Source: Granulicella sp.
Lineage (GTDB): Bacteria > Acidobacteriota > Terriglobia > Terriglobales > Acidobacteriaceae
Direction of reading: 5' to 3'
Length of the DNA stretch: 64,000 nt
NCBI GenBank assembly: GCA_025408425.1
Contig: JANXYX010000016.1
Coordinates: 62,001-126,000 of the forward strand
Part shown: positions 50,717 to 59,649 of the stretch, piece by piece
How the letters are laid out: every line of letters begins with the position of its first letter
How positions within the stretch are numbered: the stretch's first letter is position 1
The notes under the pieces: model-generated
The model's database searches: none
Told to the model about the DNA's origin: nothing
The model's input: the letters and a program-made list of their open reading frames with translations, nothing else
Translations under genes and position numbers: made by a program

Positions 50717-51097
50717 CTCTACTCCTCCAAACGAATTGCACAACCGCGTAGCATCAGAATCAGCAACAGGAAAGCCACAAGCGCAAGACATCCGGCGCGG
50801 GACGTTTCTCTGGCGTTACCTAGCGTAGCATTCGTCATAGGAGGCGTTAAGTGTTTTTGAACATAGGAACTCTTCCCTATCTACGCGCCTTATTCCGAGT
50901 CTGCAACAACGCGGAAGCAGTTCGATCAAGACCGCCGCACCTTGACACGCCTGATAAAATTAAAGCCAAGCAATGAGTGTGAGTCCGGCCACCGCGCCGG
51001 ACTTTTGACGTTAAAACAGAGCCGGTTAGTCCAGACCTAAAGTCTCTCGATAGAAGACTTTGACACATAAACGGGGGAGGGAGGGGGTACCCCAGGC
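50717..51097. other. 381-base divergent region between TlpA fusion and tsaD
   Basis: Between the TlpA start (minus) and the tsaD start (plus). Besides promoters for both genes, it contains a hairpin with T-run at 50982-51006 and a TTGACA at 50942-50947 followed seven bases on by TAAAAT. No convincing protein-coding frame. Candidate leader or small RNA, see findings. Confidence 0.5.
50982..51006 (+). terminator. Terminator-like hairpin upstream of tsaD
   Basis: Perfect eight-base arms AGTCCGGC and GCCGGACT with loop CACCGC, followed by TTTTG on the plus strand. It lies about 95 bases before the tsaD ATG with no plus-strand gene upstream, so it would terminate a leader or small RNA rather than an mRNA. 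Confidence 0.6.
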
Positions 51098-52333
51098 ATG
51101 ATCGAAAACAGCCTCATCCTCGGCATCGAATCCTCCTGCGACGAGACCGCCGCCGCCGTCGTCCGCGCCGGCAGCCACCCGCTCTCCAACGTCGTCGCCT
51201 CCCAAATGGCCCTCCACGCCAACTACGGCGGAGTAGTCCCCGAACTCGCCTCCCGCGAGCACCTCCGCAATATCGTCCTCGTCGTCCGCGAAGCCCTCAC
51301 CCGCGCCAGCGCCGCAGCCGGACATCCAGTCACATTCGCCGACCTCGACGCCATCGCCGTCACCGAAGGTCCCGGCCTCGCAGGAGCGCTCCTCGTCGGC
51401 ATCACCTACGCCAAAGCCCTCGCCTACGGCCTCGATAAGCCCCTCATCGCTGTCAACCACCTCGAAGGCCATATCCACGCCGTCCTCATGGAAGCACGCG
51501 AAGCCTCCGCAACCCCCATGGAACTCCCCCTCCTCGCCCTAGTAGTCTCCGGCGGCCATACCCATCTCTATCTCGCCCAGCACCCACACCAGCAGCAGGG
51601 AAGCGCCCTCCCCGATCAAACCGCAGCCCCCTGGCGCTACCGCAACGTAGGCCGTACCGTAGACGACGCCGCCGGCGAAGCCTACGACAAAGTCGCCAAG
51701 CTCCTCGGCCTCGGCTACCCCGGAGGCCCTTGGATCGACGTCCTCGCCCCCCACGGCAACCCTCGCGCCGTACCCTTCAACTTCGCCCAGATCAAGCCCC
51801 GTCCCCACCGCGAAGGCATCTCCCTCCCCAACAAAAAATCCCCCACCGAACCCCGGGAAGGGAACACCACCTTTGACTTCTCCTTCAGCGGCATCAAGAC
51901 CGCTGTCCTCCGCTACACCCAGACCCACCAAATGGCCGAAGCCATCGAAGCCCGCCGCCGAGCCTTCGCCGCCAACCCCACCCTCAAGCCCTCGTCCCCC
52001 GAGTCCGTCGCCCTCTGCGATCCCCAGACCCTCGATCTCATCGCTTCCTTCCAGTACGCCGTCGTCGGCAACCTCCTCCGCCAGACCTTCGCTGCAGCCG
52101 AAGCCTTCGGAGCCCACGGCCTCGTAGTCTCCGGCGGAGTCTCCGCCAACTCCGAACTCCGCCGCCGCTTCCAGGCCGAAGCCGACCGCCGCGGCCTTCC
52201 GGTAGCCTTCCCATCCCTTGCCCTCTCCACCGACAACGCCGCCATGATCGCTGCCGCCGCCTGGCCCAAGTTCCTCTCCCGCTCCTTCGCCCCCGAAGAC
52301 CTCAGCGCCACCCCCCAACTCCGCCTCGGCTAA
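51098..52333 (+). CDS. tsaD: tRNA threonylcarbamoyladenosine synthase subunit TsaD
   Basis: With TsaB/TsaE, makes the t6A37 modification on ANN-decoding tRNAs. 411 residues of the Kae1/YgjD ASKHA family: [14 protein letters not shown] at the N-terminus, [13 protein letters not shown], the [10 protein letters not shown] metal-His motif, [12 protein letters not shown] and [10 protein letters not shown]. Longer than usual (about 340-360) because of two loops: after THLYLA ([15 protein letters not shown]) and around residue 240-260 ([16 protein letters not shown]). All metal and nucleotide motifs are intact. cysS follows on the same strand. Confidence 0.95.
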   Translation: MIENSLILGIESSCDETAAAVVRAGSHPLSNVVASQMALHANYGGVVPELASREHLRNIVLVVREALTRASAAAGHPVTFADLDAIAVTEGPGLAGALLVGITYAKALAYGLDKPLIAVNHLEGHIHAVLMEAREASATPMELPLLALVVSGGHTHLYLAQHPHQQQGSALPDQTAAPWRYRNVGRTVDDAAGEAYDKVAKLLGLGYPGGPWIDVLAPHGNPRAVPFNFAQIKPRPHREGISLPNKKSPTEPREGNTTFDFSFSGIKTAVLRYTQTHQMAEAIEARRRAFAANPTLKPSSPESVALCDPQTLDLIASFQYAVVGNLLRQTFAAAEAFGAHGLVVSGGVSANSELRRRFQAEADRRGLPVAFPSLALSTDNAAMIAAAAWPKFLSRSFAPEDLSATPQLRLG

Positions 52334-52425
52334 CTTCCTCGCACATCAGCTAAAATCACTAAAGGAAATCAAGTGAGAGCGTCTGCACCGCGCCACGCGC
52401 CCGGCTGCGGCAGGGATACAACGCA

Positions 52426-53907
52426 GTGGCAACGATGGAACTCTTCAACACCCTCAGCGGCAAAATTGAGACGCTCGCCCCCATTGGCGCACCCGAACTC
52501 CGCATGTACTGCTGCGGCCCCACCGTCTACGACTACGGCCACATCGGCAACTTCCGCACCTTCCTCCACGTCGACGTCCTCCGCCGCTTCCTGCTCCAGC
52601 TAGGCATGCCCGTCAATCACGTCATGAACATCACCGACGTTGATGACAAGATCATCCGCAACGCTACTGCCGCCCAGGTTCCCATCGGCGAATACACCGC
52701 CAAGTTCGAAACGGCATTCTTCGAGGACCTCACCGCCCTCAGCATCCAGCTTCCAGAGAACATCGCCCACGCCACCGACTGCATCCCCGAGATGGTCTCG
52801 CTCATCCAGCAACTCGCCGCCAAAGACATCGCCTACCAGACCGAGGACGGCAGCTGGTACTTCCGCCTCGCCCGCGACCCCGACTACGGCAAGCTCTCCA
52901 AGAAAGACCTCGAAAACATCGAGGACGGCGCCCGCGTCGACGTCGATGAGTACGAGAAGGACGCCGCCCGCGACTTCGCCCTCTGGAAGGCCGTTAAGCC
53001 CGGCGAAACCTCCTGGGAGACCCCACTCGGCACCGGCCGCCCCGGCTGGCACATCGAGTGCTCCGCCATGGCCACCAAGTTCCTCGGCAACTCCTTCGAC
53101 CTCCACGCCGGCGGCGAAGACCTCATGTTCCCCCATCACGAGAATGAGATCGCCCAGTCCGAGTGCGCCTCCGGAAAGACCTTCGCACGCCATTGGATGC
53201 ACGTCCGTTTCCTCCTCGTCGAAGGCAAAAAAATGTCCAAGTCCGAGGGCAACTTCTACACCCTCCGCGACCTTCTCCTCAAGGGCTACCGCGCCTCCGC
53301 TATCCGCTTCCTGCTCATCTCCGTGCCCTACCGCAACCAGATGAACTTCACCATCGACAGCCTCACCGAATCCACCAACGCCGTCGATCGTCTCCGCACA
53401 TTCGCCAAGCGCATTAAGACCACTGCCTTCCCCGAAGGTTTGGACGAAACCATCGCCGCGGCCACCACCAAGGCCGAACACGACTACACCGCAGCCCTCG
53501 CCAACGACCTCAACACCGCCGAGGCCCGCGCCGCCATCTTCGACCTCGTCCGCGCCGCCAACGCCGCCGCAGACCACGGCACCCTCCGCACCGAAAATGC
53601 CTCCCATATCCTCCGCGTCCTCTCGCTCTTCGATGGAGTCTTCGCCGTCCTCGAAGACAACGACGCCGCCATCACCCGCACCGCTCTCGCCTGGGCCGAG
53701 CAAGTAGGCCGCCTCAACGAAGCCTCCCCCGAACTCCTCGCCACCCTCGCCCTCTCCGACGCCGACATCGATGCCCTCGTAGCCGAGCGCACCCAGGCCA
53801 AGAAAACCCGCAACTTCGCCCGCGCCGACGCCATCCGCAACGACCTCCTCGCAAAAGGCATCCTCATCGAAGACAGCAAAGACGGAGTCAGTTGGAAGCG
53901 TAAGTAG
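52426..53907 (+). CDS. cysS: Cysteinyl-tRNA synthetase
   Basis: Charges tRNA-Cys; class Ia, 493 residues. C30 in MYCCGPTVYDYGHIG is the zinc/substrate ligand, HIGN is at 39-42 in place of HIGH, KMSKS appears in EGKKMSKSEGN at about 270, and the HIECSAMA and HHENEIAQSE segments provide further zinc ligands. Start: GTG at 52426, with AGGGA 9 bases upstream; an ATG at 52435 lacks a site. Between tsaD and a secreted hypothetical gene. Length is normal. Confidence 0.96.
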   Translation: MATMELFNTLSGKIETLAPIGAPELRMYCCGPTVYDYGHIGNFRTFLHVDVLRRFLLQLGMPVNHVMNITDVDDKIIRNATAAQVPIGEYTAKFETAFFEDLTALSIQLPENIAHATDCIPEMVSLIQQLAAKDIAYQTEDGSWYFRLARDPDYGKLSKKDLENIEDGARVDVDEYEKDAARDFALWKAVKPGETSWETPLGTGRPGWHIECSAMATKFLGNSFDLHAGGEDLMFPHHENEIAQSECASGKTFARHWMHVRFLLVEGKKMSKSEGNFYTLRDLLLKGYRASAIRFLLISVPYRNQMNFTIDSLTESTNAVDRLRTFAKRIKTTAFPEGLDETIAAATTKAEHDYTAALANDLNTAEARAAIFDLVRAANAAADHGTLRTENASHILRVLSLFDGVFAVLEDNDAAITRTALAWAEQVGRLNEASPELLATLALSDADIDALVAERTQAKKTRNFARADAIRNDLLAKGILIEDSKDGVSWKRK

Positions 53908-53933
53908 ACTCGCCGTTGGTTTAGTATTACCGG

Positions 53934-54707
53934 ATGACCCGAGCCACTGGCTTCATCTGGACTGTCGTCGTAACCTCTATTTCGCTCTTCTCGATGCAGG
54001 CCCAAGAGGTGCCGCCCTACTCTCCGCCAGTCGAAGCGAACATGATGACTAGTTACGTAAACTCGGAACTAGGATTCACAATTCGTTTTCCTGTTGAATT
54101 CAAGGTAGGCACATCACAGGATTTGCATACCGTTATGGATCTTGGTCACCGCGAGGGAAGAGGTACAGCTCCAGAGAGTGACCAGGAACACGCGCAAGCA
54201 GTAAGGTGCATGCATTCGCTTCTCTATGCCACTTCCGAGGCGTCAAAATCGAGTGGTAGCGCAACCGAGAAGAGTGCTGATGCTCCAGACACAATTCTAG
54301 TAGTAGACTTCGACCGCTCTTGCGCGACGAAGAAGGTAAAAGGCGACAAGGCTCTGACACAACTTGCTGGAACTGTACTCAACCTCCCAGGTATGGCTCA
54401 GGTGGTGCCACAAACATGGTTTGTCGCCGGGGGAAGCCGCCGTATTCACAGTGGTATGGCGGGAGGCATCATATCAATTCCCGCAAGCGGGACAACTGGC
54501 GGAACATTGTCGTCTCGGCAGGTACCTACATACGTTCTCGCCGCTGCTTTCGAACAGAAAGACCACTGGATTCTTGTGGCGTACCTCAGCGGCACCAACG
54601 CCGATGCGAAGCATGAATCCTTTCCGTTTACGGCGGCCAGCTTTGAGGACGGTCAGCCCATCTTGTTGTTTCCGTTCCTGCTCGGCAAGATGAATGTGAT
54701 CAAGTGA
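53934..54707 (+). CDS. Hypothetical exported protein
   Basis: 257 residues with a signal peptide (FIWTVVVTSISLFSMQAQ). Not recognised. Region MTSYVNSELGFTIRFPVEFKVG is like the opening of PsbP/DcrB-type lipoprotein domains; a Cys at about 94 and another near 131 may pair. The rest is a beta-rich domain with FVAGGSRRIHSGMAGG and YVLAAAFEQKDHWILVAYLSG. It may belong to the DcrB/PsbP superfamily, tentatively. It starts 26 bases after the cysS stop. Confidence 0.55.
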   Translation: MTRATGFIWTVVVTSISLFSMQAQEVPPYSPPVEANMMTSYVNSELGFTIRFPVEFKVGTSQDLHTVMDLGHREGRGTAPESDQEHAQAVRCMHSLLYATSEASKSSGSATEKSADAPDTILVVDFDRSCATKKVKGDKALTQLAGTVLNLPGMAQVVPQTWFVAGGSRRIHSGMAGGIISIPASGTTGGTLSSRQVPTYVLAAAFEQKDHWILVAYLSGTNADAKHESFPFTAASFEDGQPILLFPFLLGKMNVIK

Positions 54708-54746
54708 CGAGCGTATAACCTACTGGTAGTCCAGAGATTACAAGTC

Positions 54747-55355
54747 CTACTTCACCCAATTCGGTCCAATCATCTCACGTAGAAACTCCGGTGTAGCCCA
54801 CCCCGCACTTCCCGCCCACTCCTTCACCCACGCCGCGCCCTCACCAATCCTCACCCGGTCTGGCGTAAACTCCGGCGAAAGCGTATTCGCCATCAGCGCA
54901 TACCCCGCACCCTCATGCAGCTTCAGTGCCTTCCAGCAACCACCCGGCACCGCCACAATCGGCCTCTGCCCCGCCGCCAGATCCATCCCCAGCGTCACCT
55001 TCATCGCTGCCTTCCCTCTCTTCCCATTAGCCGGACAGAAGATGAAGTAGTCCACCGGCCCACCCTCAATCAAAATATGCGTATCGTCCGGCGCCAGCCA
55101 ATGCAGATAGTTCACCGGCAGCTCCCGTGTCAGCATGTAGTAGTTCTGGCTCTGCGCCGCCAGCGAGCGTCCACCCGCATCCACCCTCTGCGCCGAAGCC
55201 CCCACAATCCCCAGATACCCCGACTCCTTCGGCAGCACCGTCAGCTTCAACTCCCGAATCAACGCTTGCGCCCGATCATCCTTCGCAACCGGAGTCGCCG
55301 CATAAAGCGGGCTCAGCGCAACAACTCCCATCACCCCAACCAGAAGATGCCTCAT
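54747..55355 (-). CDS. DUF985 cupin protein with signal peptide
   Basis: 202 residues: signal peptide (LVGVMGVVALSPLYA), then a DUF985-like cupin: ALIRELKLTVLPKESGYLGIV, NYYMLTRELPVNYLHWLAPDDTHILIEGGPVDYFIF, GMDLAAGQRPIVAVPGGCWKALKLHEGAGYALMANTLSPEFTPDRVRIGEGA, of which LAAGQRPIVAVPGGCWKA and YALMANTLSPEF match the family. Most DUF985 proteins are cytosolic, so the signal peptide is notable. Substrate unknown. Ends convergently with the upstream gene. Confidence 0.75.
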   Translation of the reverse strand: MRHLLVGVMGVVALSPLYAATPVAKDDRAQALIRELKLTVLPKESGYLGIVGASAQRVDAGGRSLAAQSQNYYMLTRELPVNYLHWLAPDDTHILIEGGPVDYFIFCPANGKRGKAAMKVTLGMDLAAGQRPIVAVPGGCWKALKLHEGAGYALMANTLSPEFTPDRVRIGEGAAWVKEWAGSAGWATPEFLREMIGPNWVK

Positions 55356-55391
55356 GCCCGTCAGATTAGCAGACGCGCTGCAACTACTCGC

Positions 55392-56366
55392 CTAAGCTAA
55401 TTCCTCGGTGGCTCCGCATTCCACCTCAGCCATGGCTGTCCCGCTCTTCAGCTTCGAACTCGTCACCAGCCACACCGCCGCCAGGATCGCAGCCATTCCC
55501 ACATACTCAATCCCCACCATCCGCTCATGCAGCAGCAGCGCACCTAGCCCCACCGCGACAATCGGATTGATGTACGCATACGTCGACACCTTTGCCACTG
55601 GCACGTTATCCAGCAGATAGATATAAGCCGTATAACCCACCAGCGACCCAAATGTAACCAGATAGAGCACAGAAGACCACGCCTGTACGCCCCAGCGCAC
55701 CTCCTGCCAGTTCCCCATCGCCAGCATCACCGTGCCGTTTACCAGCCCTGCAATCAGCATCTGCCATCCTGCCGAAGCAAAAGGACTTACCCCCATCTTC
55801 GATCTCCGCGCCAGAATCGACCCAGCCGACCAGCTCAGCGCGCAAACCAGCGCCGACACTCCGCCGATTAGTTGTCCCGTGTCACCATGCCGCCCCTGTT
55901 TCAGCCCCGGCGATAGCAGCACCAGCAAGCCCGCAAACCCAATGGCAATCCCCACCCAGCCCTTCGCCCTCAGGCCCTCACTCCGCGGAGCAACCGCCTC
56001 GAACAGCGCAATATAGAGCGGAATTACCGCAATAATCAGTGACGATAGCCCACTCGCCAGTGTCCTCTCCGCATACATCAGGCCGACGTTTCCACCCGTC
56101 AGCATCAACACGCCAATCGCCGCCTGTGTCCACGCTTCGCGCCCCGTCAGCCTCAACCGGATGCCGCGTACCATGCAGAACGCCAGCATTAGCAGCCCAG
56201 CCAGCGTGTAACGCAACGTCCCCAGCACAAACGGAGGCATCACTGCCACCCCAAACTTTATCGCGATGAACGTCGATCCCCAGAAAAAGTACACACATCC
56301 AAACGCAATCCAGATCCGGGTTCGCAGCTTTGCTTCGGGAGTTTTCGTAACTTGAGAGGTAGACAC
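55392..56366 (-). CDS. EamA/DMT-superfamily transporter
   Basis: 324 residues and about ten TM helices in two EamA repeats. The opening VYFFWGSTFIAIKFGV and PPFVLGTLRYTLAGLLML are EamA (DMT superfamily, YdcZ/RarD-like) signatures; the second repeat has SLVGYTAYIYLLDNVPVAKVSTYAYINPIVAVGLGALLL. Substrate unknown; members export amino acids, purines or metabolites. Start: ATG at 56366. Confidence 0.85.
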   Translation of the reverse strand: MSTSQVTKTPEAKLRTRIWIAFGCVYFFWGSTFIAIKFGVAVMPPFVLGTLRYTLAGLLMLAFCMVRGIRLRLTGREAWTQAAIGVLMLTGGNVGLMYAERTLASGLSSLIIAVIPLYIALFEAVAPRSEGLRAKGWVGIAIGFAGLLVLLSPGLKQGRHGDTGQLIGGVSALVCALSWSAGSILARRSKMGVSPFASAGWQMLIAGLVNGTVMLAMGNWQEVRWGVQAWSSVLYLVTFGSLVGYTAYIYLLDNVPVAKVSTYAYINPIVAVGLGALLLHERMVGIEYVGMAAILAAVWLVTSSKLKSGTAMAEVECGATEELA

Positions 56367-56411
56367 ATCTCCTATCTTAAATGCCCTTGCTGGTCATAGT
56401 GCATACCCACA

Positions 56412-56450
56412 TAAAAAACGGGCGCAGACGACCTTCCGTCTACGCCCGCA
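56412..56450 (-). terminator. Rho-independent terminator of the TonB-receptor gene
   Basis: On the minus strand GGGCGTAGACG pairs with CGTCTGCGCCC (one mismatch) around GAAGGT and is followed by GTTTTTTAT, 14 bases after the receptor stop. Confidence 0.9.
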
Positions 56451-56463
56451 AAGTCTATCTGTC

Positions 56464-59073
56464 TCAGAAGTTCAAAGTCATCTGCACACTCAAGGTCCGT
56501 GGCGAAACGTAGTGTGTTCCGCTGAACGTAGAAAGGAAGTTATACAGTGCGACCTTGTTCGTCAGGTTCGTCGCGGTCACACTCAAGTTGGTCTTCACCC
56601 GGTCTTTCGGCATCAACCGGTGCAGCACGTTGTCCCAGCCAAGCGATGCATCCAGTAGGCTCCGTCCCGCGATCCGTGCCGGATTCTTGTCCGGATCGAA
56701 GGTCCCTGGCGACGGTATGTTCAGCAGTCGCGCGCCCTGCTGTGGGCTGCTGCAACTCCGGATCGGGTTTGCCAACGTCGCCACTTGAGTCCCACAATAC
56801 AGTTGAATCTGTGCCTGCTGGTCTGGAGTAAACCCCAGCGCAGTCTGGTAGTCCGGCACAGCTCCAGCCACCGCACCCGAGTCATATCGCCACGTGAACG
56901 CCATCCATGGCGCCGTCTGCTTGGGCTGATACTGCACATGCGTCGTCTGCTCAAAGGCCTGATCGTGATCGATGCGGAACGCCCCGGTATTCAACGGCGA
57001 GTTGAAGATCAGCCCACCCGTCTCCGGTCCAAAGAACCGCGCTCGCGTATGCCCCAACACCACATATCCTTCCAGCCCATGCTGTTGCGGAAACGTCAGT
57101 CGCGCATCGAAGCCATCGATCTTCGACTTGGCCCACTGAATCGGAAACGTCAGCGGCGTGTTGAACAGCACATCGAAGTCGAAATCGCGGTCCGTGTACT
57201 TCCAGAAGTAGTCCGCGCTCAGCACTACATATTTGCTGATACCCTGCTCGATCCCGGCGTTGTACTGGTTGCGCTTGCCAGGCTTCAATGCCTGTTGCCC
57301 ATACGCTCCTCCGCTCGCTGCCAGTCCGCCTGATCCCGTTGCGCTCGAAAGAATCAGGTTCTCGTTATACGGTGTCGGAAACAGTTTGCTGTAGCCCACT
57401 CGCAACACAGTCGCCGTAGGCTTGTAGGTGTAGGTCACTCCTAACCGCGGCTGCAGCATCGATCGCGAACTCAGCCCGTTATAGTTGTCCGCGCGCCCGC
57501 CAATCAGGAAGTTCCACTGTCGCCATGTAATGTTGTCTTCCAGGTACGCCGCCTCCTGCTTGATGTCGGTGCGTCCGCGAAAGTGAAACAGGCTGCCACC
57601 GCGTGTCAGATCATACGGAGCCAGCCCCGCCTGGTAGTTCTCATTCACGTCGTACCCTGCCGCCGCGCATTGGCCAGTGCTGCGCAACGCCGCATCAGGA
57701 ACCGGTGATCCATTCGCATCCACGCACGGCGAGTTGTAACCCGGGTCAGTCAGTCCGGTAGTAAACGCCTCGGACAAGAACGTGTGATAGAAGTTCACCC
57801 CACCCTTCAGCGAATGGATCCCCCGCACGTAGCTCAGGTCAGCTTTGATCCCGGCATTCGTCAGCCGGCGGCTTTGGCTCAGTGTTGCGGGAGTATCGTC
57901 GAACGGGTTTGAGCTTGGGTAGTATCCAATTCGGTCCTGCCGCACGTAGGCGTTCACGTTCAGCACTGTGCGTTCGTTCAAAATATGCGTCCACATCGGC
58001 GACACATTGAAGCTCTTATTCTGCTGCCGCTGGTCCTGCGTTGGCTGGTCGTACTGGTTCGGCTGCTGGAACCAGCTCCGCGCCGCAGACAGATTCAGCT
58101 GGAAGCTGTCCGCCGCTCGCGGTCGCCAATCGCTGCGATCAAATACGCTTTCGGAGTTGCCTCGGTCATGTATCGGCCGGTACTCCGGCGAGTCGAGAAA
58201 GCGTCCGCTGCGAATAGCATCCACCGCCAGAAAATTCCCTAAGGTCTTGCCTCCATCGGACAGCGTCATTCCAATCGACGGCGAACCGAAGCTGCCATAT
58301 CCGCCACTCAACGATCCATGCACCCCATTCGAATTCAGGCCCGATTTCGTCGTCGTCTTTGCCACCAGGCTCGCCTTGTCCCCAAACTCCGCCGGAATCA
58401 CGCCATTTAGAACCTCCACCGACGCAATCGCGCTCATCCCCAGCTGATTGGAGAAAGTCTTGCTCTGTTGATCGCTCACCGGCTGGCCATCGATCGAGAA
58501 CGTCGTGTCCGAGTGCTCGCCCAACGGATGAAACATCCCATTCGAATCAGCGGCAACGCCCGGGCTGGCCAGCGTAATCAGCGTACTCAGCCCTGTGGAA
58601 CTCTGCGGCACAGGCATCCGGTCAATCATTTGAGCGTCAATGTCCGTATGAGAGCTCGGGTCCGGCTCAACGATATTCGACGTGTTCGCATCCACATTCA
58701 CCGTCTCGGTAATCCCGCCGATTGCAAGCTTCAGGTCCACCGTTACAGCCATGCCCACGTGAATGACAACAGTCTGATTGGCGGTCGAGAATCCCTCAGC
58801 GGTCACGGTTAGCCGGTAACTATGTTCGGGAACGTTGTTGAAGACATAATGACCCAGCGCATCGCTGGTCACGGTCTGTTCCACGTGTCCGGCGGAACTT
58901 GCCAGTCGCACTGTTGCACCTGCAACTGCCGCCCCAGAGGGGTCAGTCAACGTCCCGCTCAAACTTCCCGTCGCTGACTGCATCGCTGCGGCGTAGGACG
59001 GTGCAGCCCACACAGCGGTCAGCAGTGCAAAACTTGTAATAAGTGCGCGAAAAAGAGCGCGAGATGAAAACAT
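56464..59073 (-). CDS. TonB-dependent outer-membrane receptor with carboxypeptidase-regulatory N-domain
   Basis: 869 residues. Signal peptide, then a CarboxypepD-reg/DUF4382-like Ig domain (GTLTDPSGAAVAGATVRLAS, TSDALGHYVFNNVPEHSYRLTVTAEGF), a plug (TLASPGVAADSN, FSIDGQPVSD, SVEVLNGVIPAEFGD), and a 22-strand barrel ending in SVQMTLNF with terminal Phe. Acidobacteria have many such receptors. Start: ATG at 59071-59073 with AGGAG spaced 7 bases; an earlier Met at 59184 lacks it. Substrate unknown; the next upstream gene on the same strand encodes a Cys/His protein that hints at a metal such as copper (inference). Confidence 0.88.
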   Translation of the reverse strand: MFSSRALFRALITSFALLTAVWAAPSYAAAMQSATGSLSGTLTDPSGAAVAGATVRLASSAGHVEQTVTSDALGHYVFNNVPEHSYRLTVTAEGFSTANQTVVIHVGMAVTVDLKLAIGGITETVNVDANTSNIVEPDPSSHTDIDAQMIDRMPVPQSSTGLSTLITLASPGVAADSNGMFHPLGEHSDTTFSIDGQPVSDQQSKTFSNQLGMSAIASVEVLNGVIPAEFGDKASLVAKTTTKSGLNSNGVHGSLSGGYGSFGSPSIGMTLSDGGKTLGNFLAVDAIRSGRFLDSPEYRPIHDRGNSESVFDRSDWRPRAADSFQLNLSAARSWFQQPNQYDQPTQDQRQQNKSFNVSPMWTHILNERTVLNVNAYVRQDRIGYYPSSNPFDDTPATLSQSRRLTNAGIKADLSYVRGIHSLKGGVNFYHTFLSEAFTTGLTDPGYNSPCVDANGSPVPDAALRSTGQCAAAGYDVNENYQAGLAPYDLTRGGSLFHFRGRTDIKQEAAYLEDNITWRQWNFLIGGRADNYNGLSSRSMLQPRLGVTYTYKPTATVLRVGYSKLFPTPYNENLILSSATGSGGLAASGGAYGQQALKPGKRNQYNAGIEQGISKYVVLSADYFWKYTDRDFDFDVLFNTPLTFPIQWAKSKIDGFDARLTFPQQHGLEGYVVLGHTRARFFGPETGGLIFNSPLNTGAFRIDHDQAFEQTTHVQYQPKQTAPWMAFTWRYDSGAVAGAVPDYQTALGFTPDQQAQIQLYCGTQVATLANPIRSCSSPQQGARLLNIPSPGTFDPDKNPARIAGRSLLDASLGWDNVLHRLMPKDRVKTNLSVTATNLTNKVALYNFLSTFSGTHYVSPRTLSVQMTLNF

Positions 59074-59201
59074 CAGAAACTCCTGAAAAGTAGAACCACC
59101 AGCCGCATTAGCAGCAGCGCGGCAACAATTATTTCTAAAGTGGGGTGCGGTTCGATGCCTGCGAGAACAGATCCATGACCGCAATAGAAACAGGAGGGGC
59201 G

Positions 59202-59537
59202 CTAAGCCGCGGGAGGAGGCCGTGTCTGTAGCTCAAAGACCCGAATGGTACCGAGTCGTTCCACCATCGGGGGCATAGTCACATGCTCCGCAACCTCTGC
59301 CGTACCATGCGCCGTTTGCGCCGCCGTCGGCATCGCAGAGTGCATCGCAACGCACAACTGACAATGGTCCGATATCGGAACACTCTGGCGCGAATCCTTA
59401 GTCGTTGGCGAGAGGTCACTATGGCTGTGGCACGCCTGCGCGGTGCTCACAATGCAGATCAAGAACAGACACAACACGGCCAGCAGCCATCGGAACTTCG
59501 GCTGGGCGGTCACCCCGGTCTGGAATCGTATCTGCAT
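59202..59537 (-). CDS. Small exported Cys/His protein, DUF2946-like
   Basis: A 111-residue protein: signal-like hydrophobic segment (WLLAVLCLFLICIVSTAQA), then CHSHSDL, HCQLCVAMHSAM and further His/Met residues. The signal, HxxC/CxxC-like and His-rich pattern resembles DUF2946, whose members are near copper TonB receptors and copper-handling genes. It lies 128 bases upstream of the receptor start on the same strand, so possibly one unit. Metal role is inferred. Confidence 0.65.
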   Translation of the reverse strand: MQIRFQTGVTAQPKFRWLLAVLCLFLICIVSTAQACHSHSDLSPTTKDSRQSVPISDHCQLCVAMHSAMPTAAQTAHGTAEVAEHVTMPPMVERLGTIRVFELQTRPPPAA

Positions 59538-59649
59538 CGTTTTCGTTGCTCTTACCTGTTTAGCACACTTGACTTAGCATAGCGATAACACGGCCCGGAC
59601 TTCCTTGCGTCTAAACTAATCAGTCAGCCCTATCCATAGGACGAATCTA

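Noticed and set aside
50877-51068. A short minus-strand frame in the tsaD upstream region
   Set aside because: It runs antisense through the hairpin region, has no ribosome-binding site and no conserved-looking sequence.
59585-59649. A GG...GC pattern before the hypothetical gene at 59650 as a second sigma-54 site
   Set aside because: The spacing between GG and GC is 15 or 10 bases, not the required 12, and the flanking bases do not match.
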